A stretch of DNA of 64,000 nt from Flammulina velutipes (lineage: Eukaryota; Basidiomycota; Agaricomycetes; Agaricales; Physalacriaceae), in assembly GCA_011800155.1 (NCBI GenBank), contig JAALGH010000011.1, forward strand, positions 1,302,001-1,366,000, given 5' to 3'. A program made the translations under genes and the position numbers. Positions 53,939 through 64,000 of the stretch are shown here, piece after piece (the first letter of the stretch is position 1; the number at the start of each line of letters is the position of its first letter). The notes under the pieces are model-generated. The model was given only the letters and a program-made list of their open reading frames with translations, had not been told where the DNA came from and made no database searches.

Positions 53939-56900
53939 ATGTCCAGCGAAGATGAGCCAACATTTGAAGATGTCGAAGAGGTACGTATTCTGCGCTCTGA
54001 AGTCTACCACAAGCTCATCTGGTCGCAGTCAGAGCTCTCTGGGGACAATGGCGAAATGTACATATTCCAATGGCTTTCTGCTACAGAGAAGAAGATATCG
54101 GAGGCATCTATGGTGCGTTGAACTGTTTCCCTCGTCCTTGCGGTCTGATTGACAATGTCTTCTAGGGAGATCTCAAGGCTAAGCAGTCCGACCTAGAGGC
54201 CTCATTGGTGAAGATAATAACAGCAACGGCTCCTCATCCTCTTCCTGGGCGAGCTATCCGCAATGTTGTTGCACGATGCCTTGTTACTCTCTACACGCGC
54301 TCAGAAACCAGAACCCTTTTCGATACGCTTCAGGCGTTCTTGAAGGTCGTTTCAGATAGCAAAACGCCAGACCGGGACACTCACAAGATGTATGTCCATC
54401 TCCGCCGGTTATTCCACTTCATGCTCACAGCCAGACAGAGCGTCGCTGTATTGCGTTGGAGAGCTTATGGCTGCTTTTGGTTCGCAGGTACGACTCTATC
54501 AGCATTCGCCCATTCCAAGTTCCTTAGAATAACTTTAGTTCATGTCATTCATGGCAGAAATCGCGACAACCACACTACGCACCGCCAGGTCCTCCAACGT
54601 TAGATTTCAATCTCCTTGTCCTTACATTCTTTTTGACGTGTATGTAGCTTCCTTTGCTTAGATACCATGCTATATCGGCACTGCGCAAGTCCCTAACAAC
54701 CGCAAAGAAGGCCGCTCCGGATGGCAATGTTCGCGACATCATCAAGCAGATGCGATCTTGTCTTACAGACAAATGTTTACCTGTTCAGCGAGCGGCGTCC
54801 GAGGTATGTCTCGAGCCAATATCTTTCTCAGCATTCACAACTGTCGTAGGTTCTTATTGTCATGTATGGCAGTGACAATCACCCCAGTGTGCAAGACGTA
54901 GACGCTATCGTAACTCTCTGTGTGAAGAGCCTCGAAACCGCAGACCAGACAACTCGACATTCCCTCTCTCAACTTGTCGGCCATCTTCTTGCTTCTACTC
55001 AGATCGAGCGAGCCGTTCCAGTTGTCGAAACAGCCACCAAGTCCAAGAACACACCTGGAGATCAGGAAGATGCAGAACCTTCTCCGGGACATTCACAGGA
55101 AACCACGAAGCCATTGCTGACGCCAACGGAAATGCTTTCACACCTGTCTCTGCATTACAACAAACCCAACATCTCTCGAAAATGTCGAATTGGCATCTTC
55201 GACTTCTATGCAGGACTTTGCACAAAACTTGGCGCATCATTCGTTGAACAAAACTACGCACTATTCGTGTCGCATCTCATGACCGACATAGTCTCCAGCC
55301 CGAGGAACGGCTCAGGCCGTTATGATGTGTTGTTGGTGCGGCGGCTGGTCGAGATTTTACTGCGAGACCTCGTGGGTGTACGGCTGCTCAGCGAGCAAGG
55401 ACAAATTAATGCTATACAAGACCTTGCCAAGTCTTACCTCAAGCGGTGGCCAGCAATGATGCCAGGGCAGACGGCCCCATCATCCAACGTTTTGGCGATT
55501 GTCTTACGAGAGGTGGCTGGGTTGTTGCAGCAGCTCGGAAACGCTCCCCCTCCTGTTCACGTACGGTTCTTTCTCGTCAGTTTCTATCCTTCAAGTTCTA
55601 ATATTCCTGAAGGACGCAGTGGCTGAGCCTTTGGTAACGCTCCTAGCTCATCCCAGCCACACGATCCGCATCAACGCAGCTTGGACGCTTCGATGCTTCT
55701 GCTCATCTACTCCGCTTCGTCTTCCTAAAACTATCATTACCGTTTTCGACCTTCTCCAGCGGGACATTGCCACGATTTTGTCTCCAGCAGCGCCCTCGGA
55801 TATCAATACACGGTCATTAGGCCATGCTTATGGCCTTGCTGCGCTCGTCTCGATAATTCCCGAACGACCGCTGTATGTCTCGTATGACGTCAGTGCGAAG
55901 GTTTTGGACATGGCAATCCAGCTTCTGAAGCGGGCGGGAGAACATGATGTCAAGATTGCGGGTATAGAGGTTGAGGTGGCTTGGACGTTGATTGCTTCCC
56001 TCATGTCTCTTGGCCCGAACTTTGTGCGCGCGCATCTTCCCCAACTTTTGGTGCTGTGGCGAAATGCACTGCCCAAACCAACAAGCAAGGACTCGAACGC
56101 GACCCGCGCGACGGGCGAGTGGATGTTTCTTCTACACGTCCGAGAAAGCGCTTTGGGCGCCATTCTTTGTTTTTTGAAACATAACGCGACGACACTCGTC
56201 ACCTTGGATGTCGGTCGCCGAATCGCATCTCTACTAGGCAATGCACTGTCGTTCGCGAACAATTTCATCGCGCAGAAAGTCGACGAAGGAAATGATGGGA
56301 CGATTCCCGTGATCAACCCTAAGGGCTTGACTGTGAAGGGACGGGAGGCATTGCTGCGTCGTCGGGTGTATGAGTGCTTTACCGTTCTTGGGTTCTCAAA
56401 CATTCCGGATGGTACCCAGTCTAACCTTCTACAGTCGGCTGTAATGCTATTTGCAAGTGCCGATGGTTACGCGGGATCGTCAGTGCAGGCTGCCATCGCT
56501 TCATCCTCTGGCTCGTTCACGTCTGTCTGGAGTAGTGTTGATGGGTACGCATATGGCGTGACCCATACACAACTTACCGACGACGGAAACCAGTCAACTC
56601 AGGATCTTCACAGCCGAGACGCCATAGCAGCTTCCATCGATGCTTTGGTATGTGCATTAACCATTTTTACCATTTTGTGCATTGACACTTCTCTAGTATC
56701 GTCAACCTATCTTTGGCGCGTGGGAGCATGATACTCTCAGTTTGTGTCACACCAGAATTGCGGATTCGCGTCCTTTGGAGCCTCCCCCACCGGCCACTGC
56801 ACTCGTGGACACGGCAATTGATCTTTTCAGCCAGCTTCTACCTCTGCAAGATCTCAACTCCATCATCAAGGTTGTAACGCAACTCCTCGATTCCGTCCGA

Positions 56901-59900
56901 TCCCCAAAATTGGAGAGGAACGTAGGACGGAAGTCGGCCGTCACGATAAATGCCGCTATTGGACTTGCGTTGACTTTGCGAAATGCCACCACCGTGCAGC
57001 AGAGACAAGCTCGGGACACGTTTGGAAGTTCTCAAGTGACAACCCTCTTGTCGTCCTTCTTGAAGGTAGGCGGGCGTCTTCTTCTGTTGGAACAAAGGTT
57101 CTAACACCCATCAGGATACACTTATAGATGGAGACCCAATCATTCGTTATGCCACCAGTGAATCGATGGGGCGGCTTGCGAGTTTGGGCGGAACCACCTT
57201 CCTTACCAACCAGATCAAACAGCTAGTTGACCAGGTTGTCAGCAATCGAGATCCTCATGCTCGAGCAGGTTGCGCCCTTGCCTTCGGCGCTGTTTACACC
57301 CATGTCGGTGGCTTGGCTGCTGGCCCGCTTCTCAAAACCACTGTGAACGTCCTCATGTCCCTCAGCAATGATCCTCATCCCATCGTTCACTACTGGGCGC
57401 TTAATGCGCTGGCCCGCGTCATCAATGCAGCTAGTCTGGGATACGCATCATTCGTTTCAAGCACGCTGGGCATGTTGCTCAAGACGTACCTCATGGATTC
57501 GCACGAATGCGAAGGAGGCGTTGTGTCAAACGCGAATCTCAGTGGCGACTACCCAGCATATCCGGTCGTTTGCCAAATTATTGATGCCGTAATCAATGTT
57601 CTCGGTCCCGATATCCAGGAATCAACGAAGACGAGAAACCTCGTCCTGAGCCTCGTTCATGAGTTCTCGTTGGAGGTGGACGAGAGTGTCCGGGTGGAGG
57701 CTATCAAGTGCATCCAGCACTTCCTTATGTTCGCTCCGGAATACGTTGACATTCCTGACCTCGTTCGACAGTTCCGGGGACATCTGTCATCCTCTCGTCG
57801 TTCGTTGAAAGTGGCTTCTATCAATGCTCTATATCAGCTCGTACAGAAGGATGCCCTTGCAATGTCCAAGCTGGGAGGAGATCAACTCGTCGAGAACCTT
57901 TTCGGGATGCTGGACGACGACGCCTCTATCGACGGTGTTCGTAGCGTCATCTCCAGCTGGCTTGGTCAGACTGTGGTGTACAACCCTTCCGCCTGGATCG
58001 ACCTGTGCCAGCGTATCATGTCAAGGACTACTGCGTCTCAACAGGTCGCTGATGCAGCATCGCGTCAGAACATGCGCGACGACGAAGGCGAATCGTTGAG
58101 TGTGGGTATGGCAAAGGACGGCGAAGAAAACGGTCGTGGGCACTTGACCTCGCGTTGGAGGACACAGTTGTTCGCATTGCAGTGTCTTCACCAGATCTGT
58201 ACTCTGGTGGCAGAAAGTGGTCGGCGCGAACATCTTGATGTGCCGTATGCTAAGAAGCAGGGTATACCGACTTCTGGATTGCTTGCCTCCCGAGTTCCCG
58301 ACCTCATCAAGATGGCATTCACTGCGTCGACGGCATATGTCACCGAGATTCGATTGGAAGGTTTAGTTGTCTTGCAAGATGTTATTCAGGTAAGTTTTGT
58401 AGATCGCCTTGATGACACTTAATGGTTCTCTAGATGTTTGCTGCTTCACCGGATCCTGCTTTCGACGATCTACTTCTGCTGGAGCAGCACCAGGCACCGA
58501 TAACCGCAGCATTGACACCAGCCTTTTCGGGGGACTCAACGCCAGAAATATTAGCATCCGCTGTTCAAGCTTGTGCTGTGTTCGTTGGTGGTGGTGTTGT
58601 GAAGGATGTGGGCCGCATGGGTCGCATACTCAAGCTTCTTACCACAGCGCTGGAACAGTCTAAAGGCGAGGTTTTTTGGTAAACCGACTTCTTCATCTGG
58701 CTCATACAGAATGTTGCAGATTCCGGAATGCTCAAACTGGGTGAAACCGGGGAGCTTAGTCCCAACGCATCTGCCATGCTGCGGATATCAACTGTTTCGG
58801 CTTGGGCGGAATTAGAGCTCGCCAGTGTCCGTCAAGAGTATCTCAAGAAAGTCATCGACCCATATCGTTCTACCCTCGCTACTTTATGGATTGCGTCTCT
58901 CCGTGATTACGCCAGTATACGGACGGATTCGGAGTTTCTCCACGATTCCTCTTCGGTTGCCCTCGATTCCACTTACTCGAGTTTAGGAAAAGAAGTCTTG
59001 TTGCCAGTCAGTACCTGTTGTCACTCGTTCAATCGATTTAGTGCTCAAATCTCGTCAGTACTACGCCAAGTCGTGGGCGATCATCCTGCAGGCCGTAGCT
59101 TCGGCCATGCAAATGCAAGACAAATACATCCTCTCCGTTATACACGGTCAAGAGGCTGGGGACCTAGTCGTTCCGAACAACAACTCCGAGCCTGCGGCAT
59201 TCTTCTTCGTGATATATGGCCTCGTCTATGAAGCACTAGCATCTGCTACCGATACCTCTTCAGTGCCGTCTCAACATCAATCAGCCGTCCTCGGGTCTTT
59301 GCAAACGTTGAAAAGTCTTGTGAAACCGGAATATGCTGGCAAGGCAATTATGGAGCCGACGATCTTCGACGAATTCATCTCGGTGTGCTATAGGATCGCT
59401 ATGACGGAGACGGCGTCTGTACAGACACATCTGATTGAGGTTCTCACCGTCTTTGCCACGAGCCAGGATCCTCCAGGATTACCCGGGTGTGTTTTAAACA
59501 GAGTCATATCGCGTCAAATACCGAATGTAACCTTTGCAGCGAGACAGACACTCTTTCACCCACATCTGCCAGAGCCCATTGTTTGAGGATATGTTCTTAC
59601 ATCCTAAAGCATTCAACATCGGCTTCCCGTGGGCCAATTATCCGTACGATAAAGTCCTTGTTTTCAGTGCCGGTACTTACGAGCATTTCGCAGAGGGAGA
59701 CGTTCAAGACCGTATCAAGATGATTACCTCCTCTTTTGCTGCGTTCAGTAGCATTGCTGCTTCCGTAAATACTACACAAAGGGAAGATATTCGTGGTGTA
59801 GCCATCCTACTGTATAGTGGTATGTTTCCCACGATGGTCTGCCGTGAACACACGTTTCTATCCCTCCAGATATGCTCAAGGATGAGTCCTCTGAAATCGA

Positions 59901-60797
59901 TCTCGTTGGGCCCACGTTACCGTCGCTCAAGGCACTGCTCGACCTTCCTACATGGAATGCGCGGGACTCTAGAGATCGATATGGCCGTCTCGTTCACGCT
60001 TTGACTTCCGCCTGTTTACTGAACATCGATGGGATGCGGGGTCGCGAGGGCTTTATTTCACTCAAGAAAGTCAAGAACAATCTTCTGGCCACGGTTCTCA
60101 TTCTCACTGTTGTTCCGGCCAACGTCAAGATTGGCCAGTCTGTGCTGGAGCACTGCTGCTTCCTTATCTCTCAGAAACTGTTGGATGCGAGCGAGGTGAG
60201 TTCAGAGTGTTGCAAGTCATCTCCCTATTGCTGATATTATATGTTCAAAGATGACGTTGACTGCAGCACATTGTGCGAAAACACTGATAACGGCGGCTAC
60301 GACGGGGAATATGGTCCTCAAGCAATGTGTGAAGCTGTTGATTCCAAGCTTGATAGAATATATCGCCAAGATGGCACCGCTTGTTCATGATGGTTCGATA
60401 ACGGAACAACACTCGGCGGCCATTGGGGAAGTGTGGAAAGCGTTCTCAGCATTTTTTGGGTCTGTTGCGGATGATCACAGTAAGCATTTCTTATTTTTCG
60501 AGCATCAAGACTAATGCGTCATCAGAAACACGCCTTCTCGGCGTTTTGCTGCCTACTATTACGCTCCTGTTGACGAATACGCAAAGCACGCCGCCTCCCA
60601 TTGTCTCTCAAAGCATCTCTCAGCTTATTTCTTACGCGACGACTGCCCCTGCAGCGTTCAAGGATGCGACGGGGAGTTTGGATCCTGCTACGCGAGAGCT
60701 TCTGGAGACGTCCATTCGGCGTGCTCTGAGTAGTCACTCTGGTGCCAATACGGCTGCGTCAGCTGCAAAGCCACAGATCTCGTTGAGGTCATTTTGA
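53939..60797 (+). CDS. LAA1: HEATR5/LAA1 family HEAT-repeat protein
   Basis: LAA1/HEATR5 proteins are very large HEAT-repeat cofactors of the AP-1 clathrin adaptor that act in trans-Golgi/endosome traffic. The gene spans nearly 7 kb with about 15 introns and codes for roughly 2,000 residues. It starts MSSEDEPTFEDVEEV (ATG 53939-53941). Typical stretches are LPGRAIRNVVARCLVTLYTR, RYHAISALRKSL, RKCRIGIFDFYAGLCTKLGA, SHTIRINAAWTLRCFCSSTP, DVKIAGIEVEVAWTLIASLM, RDPHARAGCALAFGAVYTHV, HYWALNALARVINAASLGYA and LKVASINALYQLVQKDALAM. HEAT-like helical repeats run from end to end, and the protein ends AAKPQISLRSF. No frame break was seen. Pieces of its 5' end and of the 57.8 kb region were copied to 17270-17868. 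Confidence 0.88.
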
Positions 60798-60887
60798 TAG
60801 TATTAACGGTGTAGATATCTGTGTAAGTATAAGAATACCAGGTCGGCTCATCGTCGGCCGAAGCTTTGCCTTCTGCTTTCAGTAGTC

Positions 60888-61085
60888 ATGGTCTCAATCG
60901 TTTTTCGTGCTTTCAAAGATGCGAACCATGTCAATTCCCTCCACAACGTCCCACTTCCCTTGAAGTATGCTCGCAGAGACCGCCCGTTATCTTCCGTCGT
61001 CGTCTCGGACATACCCCGATATTTACTTGTACGACCATCCCAGGCCGGTCAAGTACGTAGCGTGGCTTTTTACGTCTGCCCTTGA
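60888..61085 (+). pseudogene. truncated tandem copy of kinase-like gene
   Basis: The sequence reads MVSIVFRAFKDANHVNSLHN and PLKYARRDRPLSSVVVSD, parallel to MVSLKFLALKNAGYASYLNL and SLRYARRDRPLSSIVVSD of the gene at 61270. Similarity ends after about 45 codons, and the rest up to 61085 is unrelated. It is a truncated head-to-tail duplicate about 380 bp upstream of the longer copy. Confidence 0.65.
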
Positions 61086-61269
61086 CTGACCAAAATATTA
61101 CGGAATCTTACCGCTCTTCATCATTTGCGATAGGAAAGGCTCAACGGCTTTCCGAATCTCTGGTATCTACAAGTGATGAACGTGTCACATAGGTGAGTGT
61201 TCGCACCGACGCCACACAGTGGCGCTTAATTACCATTTTAGGAGAAACGTTCCTCTCTTCCGTTCCACC

Positions 61270-62086
61270 ATGGTCTCACTGAAATTTCTCGCTTTAAAAA
61301 ACGCGGGCTACGCTAGCTATCTGAATCTTCAAGACATTCCATTATCTCTGAGGTATGCGCGCAGGGACCGGCCCCTATCCTCAATCGTCGTCTCCGACAA
61401 GGCTGACTACGATGGCGACGAAGAGAACTCATCCATCGTATGCAAAGGGCACTTTATCGAAGGAGACACTTCTACGCCGCTGGCTCTCAAGTTCAATACA
61501 GACATCGAACGGTTAAAGACTGAGGCGAAGAACTACAAAAGCTTGCGGTCGCTGCAGGGCTCAGTCATCCCGCACTGCTTTGGCTTACTTATTGGCCCAA
61601 AACCCAATGGCCCGCGCAAGGACCAGCAGGCGGCGTGTCTTGTCTTGGAGGACTTTGGGACCTGGCGCGATGAGTATCCGGACAAGCTCCCGAGACCAGA
61701 AAAGTAGGTGTTTCGGCTTTTTTCTGTCCTGTTGCCTGACCACGACTTGGTTCAGAGGGAAAATCCTTCGTCTGCTAGATGCTCTGCATCGCCACAAACA
61801 TGGGGCATCATTCTTCGAATTCAATTCTGGCAACCTCCTCAATAAGAACGGCGAGTATCGTCTTACCGACTTGTCTTACCTCGATACTTTCAAGAGGCAC
61901 TCCACCTGCGTTGCAGGTGAAGACGAAGACAAAGGCAAAGACTTGGCGTGGATCGATACTCCTTTCGACACTACTGAGTCGAAGATCTTTTCTATGTGTT
62001 GTTACGCAATGCGGGTAGAGGCGATGAAATTGCGCTACTGGAAACGTGGTCAGTTATCTCGCTGGCTCTTCCTCAACTCTCAATGA
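61270..62086 (+). CDS. short protein-kinase-like protein
   Basis: Two exons are clear. The first gives MVSLKFLALKNAGYASYLNL, RDRPLSSIVVSDKADYDGDE, CKGHFIEGDTSTPLALKFNT (beta-3-like strand with a Lys) and AACLVLEDFGTWRDEYPDKL (hinge region). The second, after an intron at about 61708-61755, gives LRLLDALHRHKHGASFFEFN SGNLLNKNGEYRLTDLSYLD, which resembles the catalytic loop and DFG region of kinase-fold proteins. The usual HxD is changed to FFEFNSGN and DFG to DLS, so it is probably a pseudokinase. About 250 residues. The 3' end (after about 62040) may contain another intron. Such short kinase-like genes are common in Agaricomycetes, with unknown function. Confidence 0.6.
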
Positions 62087-62504
62087 TATTTGCCTCAGAT
62101 TGAAAACCTCCCATTTTTGTATCTACGGATATGGCACAGAATAGAAAGTTGCAAGTTCAATATCTTACTTATGAAAATATTAACGAGCTCACAACATTCA
62201 ACTGTGCCTTGACATTCGCCTGAAGAATAGCCAGAATAGGTGGCGCAAACTAAATGGTTCGGACTTTCGGGCCGAGAGCGGGTCGATGTGCTTAAACTCC
62301 AACTATCAACTGGTCACCTTTGCTTTGGTCTCTTCAGTCCGAGCTATGCCAACCCGCAGTTCTCGGGAAATAAGGCCTTAGAACGCGAATGGCTATACCC
62401 CAGAAAACCATCAACGGCTGGCTGGGTCTGTCCCACGATGTATACGTGCGGCTTAAGATAACGGGTCTTCCTTCCTGTCCTTCGTCTTGCTATTCTATCG
62501 TGAT
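62087..62504. other. intergenic, nothing recognised
   Basis: A 73-codon frame at 62240-62461 has no family signature. The stretch probably contains the promoter of the serine hydrolase gene. Confidence 0.45.
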
Positions 62505-64000
62505 ATGACGATGCCATCCTACCTGTCTGCCGATTGTGTCGAGCAACTGAATAGCATCCTAGACGCCTATCCTCGGGATGGTGCGCCTGGAACCGTCGTG
62601 GGAGTCGTCAACAATGACGGGAAAATACTCTACCTCAAAGCTGTTGGTGTCAGCAATGTAGATACCGACGTGCCGATGTCGAAAGAACAGGTAGATATGC
62701 CTCTGCCACTCGAATTTCATCTGTCTTTGAATGATCTCAGGTCTTCTGGGTCGCGTCATGCACGAAAATGGTTACTGGTTTAGCTGTAATGCAACTAGTG
62801 GAGCAAGGCAAACTCGATCTGGATGCACCGATAGGTAAAGTGATCCCTGAGCTTGCTAATCCAGACGTCGTCTACGAGTCAAGTCCGACTTATGCGCATA
62901 CACGCAAAGCGTCGTGAGTGAACAGTCTCCGCCTCTGCTATGGCGTTCACCGCTAGTCTGACTCTCGATAGAAAGCCTATCACACTCAAGATGCTCTTAA
63001 CCCATACAGCAGGATTTGCATATTCTAGTCCTCATATCTATAACTGGTTCGTAATGAACAAGAAAAGCCTAGTCGATGTGAGATAATTGTTGTTACCGTC
63101 CCTCAAGTTAATGCTGACTCTTATACAGTTCAACACTGAAATGTTCAAGATGGTATACAAGCTTGCTATTGATTGTTGAGCTTGAGTCGATAATCCTCTA
63201 GCCTCTCGTACATGAACCCGGCGACATGTTCGAATATGGCATCGGTGCATCAACGTCGCTTTGCTTTGTTAGACCTTTTCTGAGGCTCGGTAGGTATGGA
63301 TTGGGCTGGTATCGCCGTCGAGCGCGCTTCGGGTATGAGTCTTGGAGATTACTGCGAAAGTACGTCTTTCAATCCTTTCGCTATCCAATATTCAGAACAG
63401 AACAGAATATATCTTTGATCCTCTTCACCTGAATAACATCACCTTCGACATCTCCCAGCGCCCTGATATGCATGCGCGCCTACACGCTATGCATAGAAAG
63501 GTCGATGACGCCACGGGCACAAACTTTGTCGTAGAAGACCACCCAACGCCGTAGGCGCTTCACGATAGAAGTTGAGGCCAACCATTCTAACGCTGTTTGG
63601 CTACGCAGCATGACAAACCCTATGGTACATGCTGGAGGCAGTGGAATATGTATGTCGTTCAGGATATTGAATCAAAACACCACTGACAGTGATACGCAAA
63701 AGTCTCGACGGCTGCCGACTATCTTCAGGTCATCTCCGTCTTGTTGAACGACGGGCGTAGTTCCGGCGGTGTTCAGATTGTCAAGCCAGAGACATTGCAG
63801 CTGATGTTCGTGAACTTGAAAGATAGCGTATCATCGTCTAATTCTTCTGATAGATTTGAAAACCATGTTGCGAATGTCCATGATCAAGGTATTCTGGGAG
63901 GCGCTACGAGCCCGGTGATAGGCTCTATATCCCTTCTGCAAGTCATCCCTTAGAAGAGCATTCACCTACTGACGATGATCATCCTTTGGAAGACCAGGAA
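62505..64000 (+). CDS. beta-lactamase-family serine hydrolase, cut by window end
   Basis: These proteins (class C beta-lactamase fold) act as esterases or peptidases. Start ATG at 62505 gives MTMPSYLSADCVEQLNSILD, then APGTVVGVVNNDGKILYLKA. After an intron the catalytic S-x-x-K appears as ASCTKMVTGLAVMQLVEQGK (Ser and Lys of SCTK). Then KPITLKMLLTHTAGFAYSSP, PLVHEPGDMFEYGIG joined to MDWAGIAVERASGMSLGDYC, IFDPLHLNNITFDI, and a C-terminal segment HAGGSG and DYLQVISVLLNDGRSSGG. The Tyr of FEYGI is the likely second catalytic residue. At least eight exons; all inspected joins keep frame. The expected C-terminal region is missing because the window ends. Confidence 0.82.

Larger units (their letters stand above)
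37600..54365 (-). repeat. right arm of large imperfect inverted duplication
   Basis: Reverse-orientation partner of 17270-28250. From the centre outwards it holds family Y, gene X, a block absent from the left (GH53, acidic protein, small membrane protein, LRR), the SDR gene, MACPF-C, MACPF-B, MACPF-A and the first exons of LAA1. An additional 57.75-57.92 kb stretch of LAA1 also has a left-arm match. Edge genes are complete in this arm, which makes it the likely source copy. Confidence 0.85.

Noticed and set aside
62240..62461. 73-codon plus-strand frame
   Set aside because: No motif, no splice continuation, and it lies in the likely promoter of the serine hydrolase gene.
1..64000. CRISPR arrays, bacterial operons, rRNA or tRNA genes, retroelement or transposase genes
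   Set aside because: None seen: the window is intron-rich fungal nuclear DNA without regularly spaced direct repeats or recognisable transposon proteins.

Overview
This is nuclear DNA of a filamentous basidiomycete, most likely an Agaricomycete. Genes are dense, split by many 45-60 bp GT-AG introns, and include families typical of that group: MACPF-domain proteins, SRPK-like kinases, GH29 and GH53 secreted glycosidases and a DUF4203 membrane protein. I recognised no tRNA, rRNA, CRISPR array or autonomous transposon. Exon structures were inferred by eye from reading frame, splice consensus and family conservation, so exact starts and small exons are provisional.

Layout. 0.5-8.9 kb: two housekeeping genes, divergently transcribed, NMD3 (60S export adaptor) and UDP-glucose:glycoprotein glucosyltransferase (ER folding sensor). 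9-16.6 kb: an unstable patch with two SRPK-like kinase copies (one truncated), three copies of an unknown gene (here family D; one degenerate and carrying a small internal inversion), two scraps of another unknown family (family Y), and a DUF4203 membrane protein. 17.3-28.3 kb and 37.6-54.4 kb: the two arms of a large imperfect inverted duplication. Each arm carries, from outside in, sequence from the HEATR5/LAA1 gene, three MACPF genes (A, B, C), an SDR-like gene, a small serine-rich gene (family X) and a family Y gene. The right arm looks ancestral: its LAA1 and SDR genes are complete, whereas the left copies are fragments. The right arm also has about 5 kb with no left counterpart (GH53, an acidic protein, a 71-residue membrane protein, an LRR protein). 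The 9 kb between the arms holds an alpha/beta-hydrolase, a PIG-L deacetylase, a DUF1770-like protein, a GH29 fucosidase and a trypsin-like protease. 53.9-64 kb: the full LAA1 gene, a short kinase-like gene with a truncated tandem copy, and a beta-lactamase-family serine hydrolase cut by the window end.

The most interesting content is the inverted pair of MACPF clusters, six genes in three paralogue classes. Identity between arms is patchy: about 1.35 kb of MACPF-A (introns included) and about 0.7 kb around gene X are almost identical, while neighbouring stretches have clearly diverged. That pattern suggests arm-to-arm gene conversion. Other points are a 4-bp insertion in one family D copy that exactly compensates for an unspliced intron, a small inversion inside another family D copy, and apparent single frameshifts at or near active-site regions of two enzyme genes.
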